This document shows positions 47,632 through 55,930 of a DNA stretch of 64,000 nucleotides, piece by piece. The translations under genes were made by a program, and so were the position numbers. The stretch lies in contig NZ_CP027860.1 of assembly GCF_003015185.1 (NCBI RefSeq), positions 620,001 through 684,000 of the forward strand. Direction: 5' to 3'. This stretch comes from Ahniella affigens (lineage in GTDB: Bacteria; Pseudomonadota; Gammaproteobacteria; Xanthomonadales; Ahniellaceae). Numbering within the stretch: the first letter of the stretch is position 1; each line of letters opens with the position of its first letter. The notes below the pieces were generated by a model, which saw only the letters and a list, made by a program, of their open reading frames with translations, ran no database searches and had not been told where the DNA came from.

Positions 47632-48196
47632 TTGCCGAGGTGCCGGACGGATCAGTCTGGCCGTCAATGACCTCCGGTTTTCGACCGTGAATCATGGCCA
47701 GGATGAGATGCTCGCGGTCGCGATAGGAGGCCAGCAGAACCCCGATGACGTGAATGGGGATCAGGCCGAGCAAGACCCACGTCGAGATCGCGTGGGTCTC
47801 AATCACCCACTCGATGCCAAACCACCGATCCGTCGTGAACAGATAGCCGGTGACCAGGACAACGGCGAGCGTGGTCCATATCGTCACGATCATCCAGCCG
47901 CCCAGTGGGTTGTGGCCCAAGAATCTAGGTGCGGTGCCAGCCCACCACTTGCGCGCGTATCGAATGGTCGCAAGGGGGCTTTGCATGAAATCCGCGAACC
48001 GCGCGTGGCGGCTGCCGATGAGCCCCCAAAGCAGGCGTAACAGCAGGACTGCCGCGACGCCATAACCGAGCCACTCATGCCATGCACCGCGCGCATGTCG
48101 GGTGAACCATGTGGCGACGATGCCGACAGCAATCAGCCAATGCGTGCTGCGGACGATGCGGTCGAACACCAATATCTGTTTGCTCGTAGCGGTCAT
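47618..48196 (-). CDS. Cytochrome b561-type membrane protein
   Basis: A 192-residue diheme cytochrome b of the Ni/Fe-hydrogenase-type/b561 group with four transmembrane helices. Heme ligand candidates are His in STHWLIAVGIVATW, the His in ARGAWHEWLGYG, and two in the last helix (IETHAISTWVLLGLIPIH). Its electron partner is unknown. The PepSY protein at 48602-48874 lies upstream on the same strand, a common pairing in this group of bacteria, but the two are separated by about 400 bp of repeat-bearing sequence. Confidence 0.85.
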   Translation of the reverse strand: MTATSKQILVFDRIVRSTHWLIAVGIVATWFTRHARGAWHEWLGYGVAAVLLLRLLWGLIGSRHARFADFMQSPLATIRYARKWWAGTAPRFLGHNPLGGWMIVTIWTTLAVVLVTGYLFTTDRWFGIEWVIETHAISTWVLLGLIPIHVIGVLLASYRDREHLILAMIHGRKPEVIDGQTDPSGTSAIKPR

Positions 48197-48601
48197 GGGT
48201 GCTTCGGTTGTCGGTGCAGAGGCGTTCCGGCTGTCTCGGTTGTACGGTGAATCGCGTATCAGACGGTTGGTGCGGGGGCGCGGCTTTTACGAAGGGGCTG
48301 TATCGCAAGTAGCCCGCTCCCACTCGCGTGGGAGTGCCAATCGCACCGAAAGTGCGCTTATTCGCGCATCAAACTGTCAGCGACGATGCGCGATTCTCGC
48401 GACGGTGCAGTGCGGCAAGTAGCCCTTTCCCCAGCCCTCTCCCACTCGCGTGGGAGAGGGAGCGCTCCGTCCCCCGCGATCGCGGGGGAGGGTCGGGGAG
48501 GGGGTTACTTGCGATCAGTACGGTCATCAAGCGCCGCGCACTGCCGATGGCCAGAGCGGGTGCTCGCGAATTTGCGGGCAGATCCACCCAACAGCGTGTG
48601 C
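48197..48601. other. Repeat-bearing interval between PepSY and cytochrome b genes
   Basis: About 405 bp with one copy of the double-hairpin repeat (48352-48513) and a partial one (about 48301-48340). No coding frame is supported. Confidence 0.6.
48352..48513. repeat. Double-hairpin intergenic repeat, copy 1
   Basis: Begins GTGCGCTTATTCGCGCATCA and continues through GCAAGTAGCCCT. It has two hairpins: TCTCCCACTCGCGTGGGAGA, and CCCCCGCGATCGCGGGGG. Near-identical copies lie at 52201-52304 (shorter) and 52321-52478. It is an intergenic mosaic element, not coding. Confidence 0.85.
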
Positions 48602-48874
48602 TCAGTGTTCCTCAATTGGGATTGGCTCGAACGTCACCGGATGAAAGTAGGCCTCCGTTCGGTTGCCTTCCTTGTCGATCGCGTAGACCTCGTAGCAGCC
48701 GCCATCCTCCTTGATCAGACGGACTTGCCAGCCGTCATCTGTGAGTTTCTGCTTCAGTTCGTCTTTGGACTTCCAGGTCGATGGGTCGCCCGAGTCACAG
48801 GTGGCGAGGCCAGTGGCCTGGGCGGACAGGGGCAGGGCGCAGAGCAGGGCGAGGAAGCAATGGGTCAGGCGCAT
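48602..48874 (-). CDS. PepSY-domain small exported protein
   Basis: A 90-residue protein: signal peptide about 1-21 (CFLALLCALPLSAQATG), then a single PepSY-like domain (SKDELKQKLTDDGWQVRLIK, GGCYEVYAIDKEGNRTEAYF). Two Cys in the mature part could form a disulfide. Such proteins often accompany a cytochrome b and act in the periplasm, possibly near its heme or as an inhibitor. It lies upstream of cytochrome b561 on the same strand. Confidence 0.8.
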   Translation of the reverse strand: MRLTHCFLALLCALPLSAQATGLATCDSGDPSTWKSKDELKQKLTDDGWQVRLIKEDGGCYEVYAIDKEGNRTEAYFHPVTFEPIPIEEH

Positions 48875-49239
48875 TCGGTGATCCTGGTTGATGGGGAGCG
48901 GACCCTATCCTCCGTCAAATGCGAACGCTTCGCAATAGCATTGATGTCGGTGGATTGTGAAGATGCATCCATCGCCAACGGCATCACAGGCGTCGGTGCG
49001 CAACCAATGTCATGGCGATCACTGGACCATGACTCCCCCTCAACGCAGTCTCGGCAATACTGCTTGGCTGCTGATACGGTGGTCACCGCGCCAATGGATT
49101 CGGCACGATTTGCATTGAACAGCGAGCGGGCGCGTACGGGTCAACCATCAATTGTTCAGGGTTCGGCTTGGCCGGCGACGATGGCGCGCGCCCCGGTCAG
49201 TTGAAACACCATTTCATCCTTGCATCCAGAGCCAGTGCC
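48875..49239. other. Divergent intergenic region before the photolyase
   Basis: About 365 bp between the PepSY gene and the photolyase on opposite strands. It presumably holds both promoters. No gene, hairpin repeat or recognisable operator was found. Confidence 0.45.
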
Positions 49240-50817
49240 ATGTTGCAGACATTTGAAACGATGCCCACGGTGACCGACCGGTCCTGCCGTCACGTGCATT
49301 GGGTGTTGGGCGACCAATTGTCCGAGGCGGATCTGTACGCGACCGGGTTTGATCCGGCAAAAGATTGGGTGTTGATGGTCGAGGCGAAGGCCGAAAGTAC
49401 ATACGTCTGGTCGACGAAGCCCCGCACGCTGATGTTTCTGGCCGCGATGCGACACTTTGCCGAAGAACTCACCGCCAAAGGTGCACGCGTGTTGTACCAG
49501 CGACTCGACGCGCCCCAACACACCGGTTCATTGTTGGGCGAACTCGACCGCGCGCTGGCATGGTTGCAGCCTGCCGCGTTGCATCTGATCGAGCCCGGCG
49601 AGTGGCGTCTGCGAGCCGCGATCGTTGCGCTCCAATCGGTACCGGTGCGCATGCATGAGGACCCGCATTTTTTGTGTTCGCACGCAGCGTTCGCCGCGCA
49701 CGCCAAGGCGCGCAAGCAATTGCGGATGGAGTACTTCTATCGCGAAATGCGTGCGCGCGAACGCGTGTTGCTCGGCAAGGATGGCAAGACGCCCGAGGGT
49801 GGCGCCTGGAATTTTGATCACGACAACCGCGGCAGTTTTGATGCCCGCGGCCCAGGATTGCTGCCCCCACCCGAATTCGTGCCACCCGATGCGATCACGC
49901 TTGCCGCGAAGGCTGCGATCGATCAAGTGTTGCCGGACCATCCCGGCGATACGGAAGACTTCGCTTGGCCGGTAACGCGTGCCGACGCGCTGACGTCGCT
50001 GGACCGCTTCATACGCCAACGCCTGCCACTCTTCGGACAGTATCAGGACGCGATGTGGACCGGAGAGACGTGGCTCTACCACTCGCATCTGTCGGCGGCA
50101 TTGAATCTCAAGCTCCTGAACCCACGCGAGGTGATCGCTGCCGCAGAGGCCGCCTATCATCGTGGTGATGCCCCGCTCAGCAGCGTCGAAGGCTTCATTC
50201 GACAGATTCTCGGCTGGCGCGAATACGTGCGTGGGATCTACTGGCGATTCATGCCGCAGTATCTGGAGCGCAACGCGTTGTCGGCTCATGAACCGCTGCC
50301 TGAGTGGTACTGGACCGGCAACGTCGCGATGCGCTGTCTGTCGGACGTGATCACCCAAACGCTGAAGCACGGCTACGCCCACCACATTCAACGCCTGATG
50401 GTGACGGGTCTCTATGCGCTGTTGCTCGGCGTCGATCCGAAGGCAGTGCATGGGTGGTATCTGGCCGTCTATGTCGATGCGATCGAATGGGTGGAGCTAC
50501 CGAACACGCTCGGCATGAGCCAGTACGCCGACGGCGGCATCATGGCTTCCAAGCCCTACATCGCCAGTGGCAAATACATTCAGCGGATGAGCAACTACTG
50601 CCAGCATTGCCCGTTCAATCCGGCACTGGCCGTTGGTGTGAAGGCTTGCCCGTTCACCACGCTTTATTGGCATTTCATTGATCAACACCGGGACATGCTC
50701 AAAGCGAACCCGCGCCTCGCGATGCAAGTGCGCAATCTGGATCGCTTCAGCGCTGACGCACTGACTGCGATTCGCGAGCGGGCGACCGCCATCCGGCAAT
50801 CCGGCGGTCAGCCGTGA
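49240..50817 (+). CDS. Fe-S photolyase/cryptochrome of the bacterial (6-4) type
   Basis: A 525-residue member of the PhrB/FeS-BCP group, which repairs UV (6-4) photoproducts or senses blue light using FAD, a lumazine antenna and a [4Fe-4S] cluster. VHWVLGDQLSEADLYATGFD opens the N-terminal domain. The FAD domain has MWTGETWLYHSHLSAALNLK, GWREYVRGIYWRFMP and YWTGNVAMRC. Cluster ligands are the Cys in MRC and three more in MSNYCQHCPFNP plus VKACPF. All four look present. The start is ATG 49240, and ATG 49261 is possible. It is followed by the short-chain dehydrogenase after 45 bp. Confidence 0.9.
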   Translation: MLQTFETMPTVTDRSCRHVHWVLGDQLSEADLYATGFDPAKDWVLMVEAKAESTYVWSTKPRTLMFLAAMRHFAEELTAKGARVLYQRLDAPQHTGSLLGELDRALAWLQPAALHLIEPGEWRLRAAIVALQSVPVRMHEDPHFLCSHAAFAAHAKARKQLRMEYFYREMRARERVLLGKDGKTPEGGAWNFDHDNRGSFDARGPGLLPPPEFVPPDAITLAAKAAIDQVLPDHPGDTEDFAWPVTRADALTSLDRFIRQRLPLFGQYQDAMWTGETWLYHSHLSAALNLKLLNPREVIAAAEAAYHRGDAPLSSVEGFIRQILGWREYVRGIYWRFMPQYLERNALSAHEPLPEWYWTGNVAMRCLSDVITQTLKHGYAHHIQRLMVTGLYALLLGVDPKAVHGWYLAVYVDAIEWVELPNTLGMSQYADGGIMASKPYIASGKYIQRMSNYCQHCPFNPALAVGVKACPFTTLYWHFIDQHRDMLKANPRLAMQVRNLDRFSADALTAIRERATAIRQSGGQP

Positions 50818-50862
50818 CCGGCTGACCTTGCGGCGCGATGCCTTCCTTCGGAGATCAGAATC

Positions 50863-51585
50863 ATGCAGACGGTATTGATTGCAGGTGGCTCGGGCGGCGT
50901 CGCGCTTGCTCTCGCCAAACGGTTACAAGGGCGCTGGCGCGTGGTGCTCGTCAGCCGGCAACCCGAGCAAGTCGTTGAGCCCTTTGGCGGGCATCTGGTG
51001 CAGGCGGATCTTGGGACCGAAGCGGGCGCTGCGACTGCATTTGCCGAATGCCAAAGGTTAGCGGGCGTTCCCGCTGCGTTTATCAATGCAGCGGGCAGCA
51101 CTTGGTTGCAGCCGATCACACGGACCAGCCAGGCGCAGCTACGAGAGATCTTTCAGGCGAATTTCGATACGAGTTGGAACGGGCTCAAGGAATTTGTGGG
51201 CCTGCGCAAGAAGGATGGCGGCAGTGTGGTGCTGTTCTCGTCGATTGTCGCGCGGGTCGGCGTGGCCAATCACGAAGCCATTGCGGCGGCCAAAGCTGCT
51301 GTCGAAGGCTTGGCGTTGGGCGCGGCGGCGACCTACGCGAGCTCAGGGATTCGCGTCAATGTGATCGCGCCTGGACTGACCGACACACGCATGGCGAAAC
51401 CGCTGACCGGCAATCCCACCTTCCGCGAGGCCGCTGCCAAGCAGTATCCCCTCGGTGGCATTGGTACCGCCGAAGAGCTTGCATCATTGGCTGACTGGTT
51501 GATCTCGGCTGAGTCCGCCCGGGTGACCGGCCAAATCATCGGAGTCGATGGCGGGTTTGCACGCATCCGCCCTTTGCTCAAATAG
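50863..51585 (+). CDS. Short-chain dehydrogenase-like protein lacking the catalytic Tyr
   Basis: A 240-residue SDR-fold protein. The cofactor loop is LIAGGSGGVALALAKRL and the second SDR motif is INAAGST. The Ser is present (VVLFSSIV), but the catalytic YxxxK is IAAAK: Ile140 replaces Tyr and Lys144 is kept. The tail RVNVIAPGLTDTRMAKPLTG and GQIIGVDGGF are classical. Without the Tyr the usual proton relay is missing, so it may be a sensor or use another acid. It lies downstream of the photolyase with RBS CGGAGA and is probably cotranscribed. Confidence 0.78.
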   Translation: MQTVLIAGGSGGVALALAKRLQGRWRVVLVSRQPEQVVEPFGGHLVQADLGTEAGAATAFAECQRLAGVPAAFINAAGSTWLQPITRTSQAQLREIFQANFDTSWNGLKEFVGLRKKDGGSVVLFSSIVARVGVANHEAIAAAKAAVEGLALGAAATYASSGIRVNVIAPGLTDTRMAKPLTGNPTFREAAAKQYPLGGIGTAEELASLADWLISAESARVTGQIIGVDGGFARIRPLLK

Positions 51586-51788
51586 GTGCATGCACGTTAC
51601 GGATGGTTGGGGCCTTCAATTTTGTTGGTAAGGTCTGTCCGGATTCAGCAGAAATTCCGTATCTCCGGGTAGCAGATGGGCAGCGTCGCGAGTCGGCATC
51701 CCATGCTGCGAGGTCGGCACGAAGCCGGCCGTGGTCATTGCAGGCAGCGCGCCTGGGTGGCCCATCCTCCACCGGAAAGGAATAGAAC

Positions 51789-52178
51789 ATGAGCAGTCTT
51801 TATGAACAACTGGGCGGCGAGCCGACGATCGAATTGCTGGTGACCAAGTTCTACCATCGCGTGTTGGCCGACCCGATGCTTGCCCCGATGTTTGATGGCA
51901 TCGACCCCGATCGCCTGGAGCAGCATCAGCGCCGATTTCTGGCAGTGGCACTCGGTGGACCGAACGCTTATCAAGGCCGTGACCTGACGAGTGCGCACGC
52001 CCACATCGCGCGGCGACATGGTCTCAGTGATCTGCATTTTGATGCCGTATTGAAACACCTCGCCGCGACGCTGCGCGCATTGAACGCCGATGAGTCGGCG
52101 ATCGCTCAGGTCATGACGATCGCCGAAAGCACGCGTTCCATGGTCCTCGGTCGGTCAGCGCAGGCGGCGGTGGCATAA
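51789..52178 (+). CDS. Group I truncated hemoglobin
   Basis: A 129-residue heme protein with the 2-on-2 globin fold. SSLYEQLGGEPTIELLVTKF starts with the YxxxGG motif, FFDG-type PMLAPMFDGIDP is followed by QRRFLAVALGGPNAYQGRDL, and the proximal His is most likely in AHAHIARRHGLSDLHF. Members bind O2 or NO. The distal pocket cannot be read with confidence. The ATG at 51789 has GGAAAGGAATAG upstream. It lies 203 bp after the SDR gene. Confidence 0.88.
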   Translation: MSSLYEQLGGEPTIELLVTKFYHRVLADPMLAPMFDGIDPDRLEQHQRRFLAVALGGPNAYQGRDLTSAHAHIARRHGLSDLHFDAVLKHLAATLRALNADESAIAQVMTIAESTRSMVLGRSAQAAVA

Positions 52179-52617
52179 GGGCGAACGATCGCGCCGACGA
52201 TGCGCTGATTCGCGCATCAAACTGTCGGCGGCGATGCGGAATGTTCACGGCGGTGCAGTGTGGCAAGTAGCCCTCTCCCCAGCCCTCTCCCACTCGCGTG
52301 GGAGTCCAGCCGCCCCTTTGGTGCGCTTATTCGCGCATCAAACTGTCAGCGTCGATAGGCGATGTTCACGGCGGTGCAGTGTGGCAAGTAGCCCTCTCCC
52401 CAGCCCTCTCCCACTCGCGTGGGAGAGGGAGTTGGCGCCCTCCGCCGCGATCGCGGCGGAGGGTCCGGGGAGGGCGTCAATTTCCGGTCAGAATCGTCAC
52501 CACCCGCAATTTATTGGCTATCAAAACCAATGTGTTACGGCGTGTTTGCGGAGCGGGTCGGAGCGGCGTCACGTGCATTCAGAACGGTCAGCGCTTCCGA
52601 CTTGCTGGAAGAACCCA
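52179..52617. other. Intergenic region with repeat copies 2a and 2b
   Basis: About 439 bp between the truncated hemoglobin and the convergent secreted-protein gene. It is mostly repeat: copy 2a at 52201-52304 and copy 2b at 52321-52478. The rest is unremarkable. No gene is supported. Confidence 0.6.
52201..52478. repeat. Double-hairpin intergenic repeat, two tandem copies
   Basis: Copy 2a (52201-52304) has only the first hairpin (CACTCGCGTGGGAG). Copy 2b (52321-52478) adds the second hairpin CTCCGCCGCGATCGCGGCGG. Both begin with TGCGCT.ATTCGCGCATCAA like the copy at 48352. A short unique spacer of about 16 bp separates the two copies. Confidence 0.85.
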
Positions 52618-55600
52618 CTAGAACAACACGTCGAAGCTGTCGCGGAATACATTGTCAGTGCAGGTATTCAGCGGGTCCGCCGGACAGGCATCACAGGCGT
52701 CTCCCAGTTGATCGCCGTCACCATCGAGTTGATCCAAGTTCGGCACAACCCGGCAGTTGTCGCTGCCATCCAGCACCGTGTCGTTGTCATCGTCGGGATC
52801 GCAGGCATCACCTAAGGCATCGGCATCAGCGTTGAGTTGATTGGGATTTTCGTCAATCGGGCAATTGTCGACACCGTCCAGGCGACCATCGTTGTCATCG
52901 TCCGGATCGCAGGCATCGCCCAGGGCATCGGTGTCGTGATTGGCCTGATCCAGGTTCGCCAGGAACGGGCAGTTGTCGCTTGCATCGAGCACCGAATCAT
53001 TGTCGTCGTCTGGATCACAGGCGTCGCCTTCGGCGTCCTGATCGTTGTTGCTTTGATTGCCATTCGCGACGCCGACGCAATTGTCGGTCGCATCGCCCAG
53101 GCCGTCGCTGTCGGCATCGGGGCCACAACTCCGGAGTTGGACGTCATCGATCCACCAGCCGTCGCTCGCAATGGTCGGGTTGCTGCCCAAGCGCATCCGC
53201 AGTCGAAAGCTGTGGCCAATCGCGCTGTCGACATTCCCGGTCACAGTCTTGAAGCTGCCGTTGTCACCGCAATAGGCAGGTTTCGCGCCGAAGCCATTGT
53301 CGTTCGCGGTCAGTGCCGTATAGGGTCCGCCCTCAACGAGATCAAAGCTCTCGATGGGGTTGAAGCTGCCACCATCCAGCGCAAACTCCAAGGTGCCGCC
53401 ATCATTGCAACTCGTTGCCGTCGGGCGTTCCAGGCGATAACGATGTTTGAGTCGGAACTTGAATGCACTCTGGTTGGCCGGAATCGCAATGGTCGGGCTG
53501 ATCAGAACCTGATCGCTAGTGTTTGCCGATACGCTGCCGGCAAACGCATGGGTCGGACTCGCACTTTGGCTCGTGCTGAGTTGCCATGTATCGGTGCCGG
53601 TCAGCGACTGATGTGTCCAACCGGGCGCGCCGGTTTCAAACGGGTCGGTGAGCCAGTCGTTCTGTCCGGTACCAGCCGGGCAGGCGAGGGGATCGGTGCG
53701 CACCGTGAAGCGGCGCGGACTCGCCGGATTCAGCCCAGGGCCGCACGAATTGTTGCCTCGAACGCGCCAATAGTAGGTCTGGCCGTAGGTCAGCGCGGGC
53801 TCCACCACGTAGCTAGTCTGGCTCACCGTAGCGCTGCGCAGGCCGACGCTGAAGGCTGGGTCTTCGGCGATTTCAATGGTGTAGTTCTGCGCCGTTGCAA
53901 GCGTCGCCCAACTCAAGGTGGGATTGATTAGTTGATTCGTCGCGAGGTCGGCTGGACTGTTCAAGGTAGTCGTGCCGAGTGGGCTCGACAAAATCAGCCG
54001 CAAATCGAGTAGCTTGCTCTGGCTGCCGTCGTTACCGGTCAGATTGATCGTGTGCGTGCCGGCTGCCGCGTTTGCAGCCAAGGTCAGATTCACATTGCCG
54101 CTGTTGTTGCCGGTCAGGCTCGTAGGGCTGACATTGCCACTGATCCCGGCTGGCAGCGCCGTGAGACTATAGCCCACGCTCGCGGCATGGCCGTCGAGAC
54201 TCGCTTGCGTGAACGGCCAGGCCGGCAGGCTGCGCGCCGGGCTCACGCAGGCCTCGCGGGTCACTTCCGTGCTGTTCATGATGAACGTTGGCGTGCCACA
54301 ACCCGTGTGCCGCAGGCTGGCGATACGGGTGGAAAACGTGGTGGCTGGCGCGTATTGGCCGGTCAGCCAGAAGGTGCAACCATCTACGGGATCGAGGCTC
54401 ATCTGGGCGTAATCGCCCCAGCGGTTGCTGCTTTGATTCGTGCTGCCGTTCTGGATGCTGAGGTCCAGTGTGCTCATGGTCTGTCGGGCTTCGCCGTCGC
54501 GCCGGCCGGCAAAGCGGAGGCTCGGGAACACCGTCGGCGATGTGCCGGTGGCGTTGTAGGACAGAGCCCAGTTTCCCGAGCGATCAATCGCACTCGTGCC
54601 GAGCCAGCGATTGACGCTATCAGCCGCCGACAAAGTGCCTTCTTGAAACAGCAGCCACGGCGCATTGCTACCGCCTGTTCGCCGCAATTCGAACCAGCGC
54701 ACACCGGCGAGATCACTGCCATTTCGATCCGTCACGAAATTGCCGCTCAGGCTCTCAAAACCTGGGAAAACGCGATACACCAAGCGATTCATGATTGGCT
54801 CGCGAACCGCATCGATTTGACTGCCATCCGGCTGGCGAATGCCGTCGAGGCCTGTCAAGCCACTCAGGTCGGCGTCGAATTCACTGATCGTGATCGCGCT
54901 CGGACCGCTGAGTATCGAATTGGCTGGCGTATTGAAATCCAAAGTGAGTTCATACACTTCAAGTCGATCGCGCGTCGGATCGTTCTGGCTTGGCGTGTGG
55001 GCCTCATCGTCCAATTGCCGCATCAACAACGGTTTGGCGCCCGATGGCGGCAACGTGGCCCCTTCCAAATCAGCCGGCATAAGAAGTTGAAACGAGAATC
55101 CCGCCAAGGCTGGCACCGTGAACCGCTGCGCGGTGATGCTCAGCCCGGCGAGCATTCGCGTGCGATCCAGCGCATAGACAGCACGGGTGGTGCTGCCTTC
55201 GTTGACGCCAATCACATAGGCGTTGGGCCAGATGCCGTACTTCGGGTAATCCGGAAATCCGGGCGTGTTGATTTGATAGCGCGTCCAGGTTTGCGGCGCA
55301 CTGGGGTCGGACAACTCGCTCAGATAAATGCACAACGTGTTGCCGGTCTGCGTAAATTCGCTGAGCATCCAGCGATTGGCGAGTTGATCGTAGAGCACCA
55401 GGCCATCGCCCCAGCCGTTTGCGCAAAGGCCGGTGCCGAGGCTTTCCAGATTGAACGGGCCGGCGACCAACGTGCCCGACTTGTTGTAGATCCGGTAGGT
55501 CGCGCCGACATTGCTGTTGACCACCTGAACATAATGACCGGGTCCGACATCGCCACTCGCGTCGGACGGACTGACACCCGAGTACCCGCCGCCGCCGATG

Positions 55601-55923
55601 TTCAGCAACGGCGTGTTGAATGCGGTAGGGCTGTTGACGCTCCGACCTTCCTGCAATGTGGCAAGGCGATCCAGTCCATCGGTCAGGTAGCGGGGTGCCT
55701 CATAGGGCGCAAGGCGGTTTTGGCGGCGGGGGATGTCCACGATCGGGTCGCCCGGACGCCAGTCTGACAACCGGGGGCGGGCGGTTGGATCAATCCAGAT
55801 TGACTGCGCGGGAATCGCTTCCGACTGCCAGTCCATGCTGAATGTGTCGGCACGTGCCAGGCCGCAGGCCAGAATGGACCCGCTGAGCCACGTGCACACT
55901 AGCAACTTGAATGAATTCGACAT
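52618..55923 (-). CDS. Large secreted protein with fibronectin-like and thrombospondin type-3 repeats
   Basis: A 1101-residue exported protein. Signal about 1-25 (FKLLVCTWLSGSILACGLARA). A six-bladed-like region to about 530 (NIGGGGYSGVSPSDASGDVG) is followed by a cysteine-bearing region and an Fn3-like segment (TLSWATLATAQNYTIEIAED). Residues about 970-1085 hold four TSP3 repeats of the form DPDDDNDxxxDxxDNC, which bind Ca2+. The end, CTDNVFRDSFDVLF, resembles a short C-terminal tag. The function may be an adhesin or extracellular enzyme; it is not established. ATG 55923 is 7 bp after comEC. Confidence 0.8.
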   Translation of the reverse strand: MSNSFKLLVCTWLSGSILACGLARADTFSMDWQSEAIPAQSIWIDPTARPRLSDWRPGDPIVDIPRRQNRLAPYEAPRYLTDGLDRLATLQEGRSVNSPTAFNTPLLNIGGGGYSGVSPSDASGDVGPGHYVQVVNSNVGATYRIYNKSGTLVAGPFNLESLGTGLCANGWGDGLVLYDQLANRWMLSEFTQTGNTLCIYLSELSDPSAPQTWTRYQINTPGFPDYPKYGIWPNAYVIGVNEGSTTRAVYALDRTRMLAGLSITAQRFTVPALAGFSFQLLMPADLEGATLPPSGAKPLLMRQLDDEAHTPSQNDPTRDRLEVYELTLDFNTPANSILSGPSAITISEFDADLSGLTGLDGIRQPDGSQIDAVREPIMNRLVYRVFPGFESLSGNFVTDRNGSDLAGVRWFELRRTGGSNAPWLLFQEGTLSAADSVNRWLGTSAIDRSGNWALSYNATGTSPTVFPSLRFAGRRDGEARQTMSTLDLSIQNGSTNQSSNRWGDYAQMSLDPVDGCTFWLTGQYAPATTFSTRIASLRHTGCGTPTFIMNSTEVTREACVSPARSLPAWPFTQASLDGHAASVGYSLTALPAGISGNVSPTSLTGNNSGNVNLTLAANAAAGTHTINLTGNDGSQSKLLDLRLILSSPLGTTTLNSPADLATNQLINPTLSWATLATAQNYTIEIAEDPAFSVGLRSATVSQTSYVVEPALTYGQTYYWRVRGNNSCGPGLNPASPRRFTVRTDPLACPAGTGQNDWLTDPFETGAPGWTHQSLTGTDTWQLSTSQSASPTHAFAGSVSANTSDQVLISPTIAIPANQSAFKFRLKHRYRLERPTATSCNDGGTLEFALDGGSFNPIESFDLVEGGPYTALTANDNGFGAKPAYCGDNGSFKTVTGNVDSAIGHSFRLRMRLGSNPTIASDGWWIDDVQLRSCGPDADSDGLGDATDNCVGVANGNQSNNDQDAEGDACDPDDDNDSVLDASDNCPFLANLDQANHDTDALGDACDPDDDNDGRLDGVDNCPIDENPNQLNADADALGDACDPDDDNDTVLDGSDNCRVVPNLDQLDGDGDQLGDACDACPADPLNTCTDNVFRDSFDVLF

Positions 55924-55930
55924 GGCCGCA

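Noticed and set aside
47640-48600. Horizontal transfer island around the repeat copies
   Set aside because: No integrase, transposase, tRNA or composition shift is visible.
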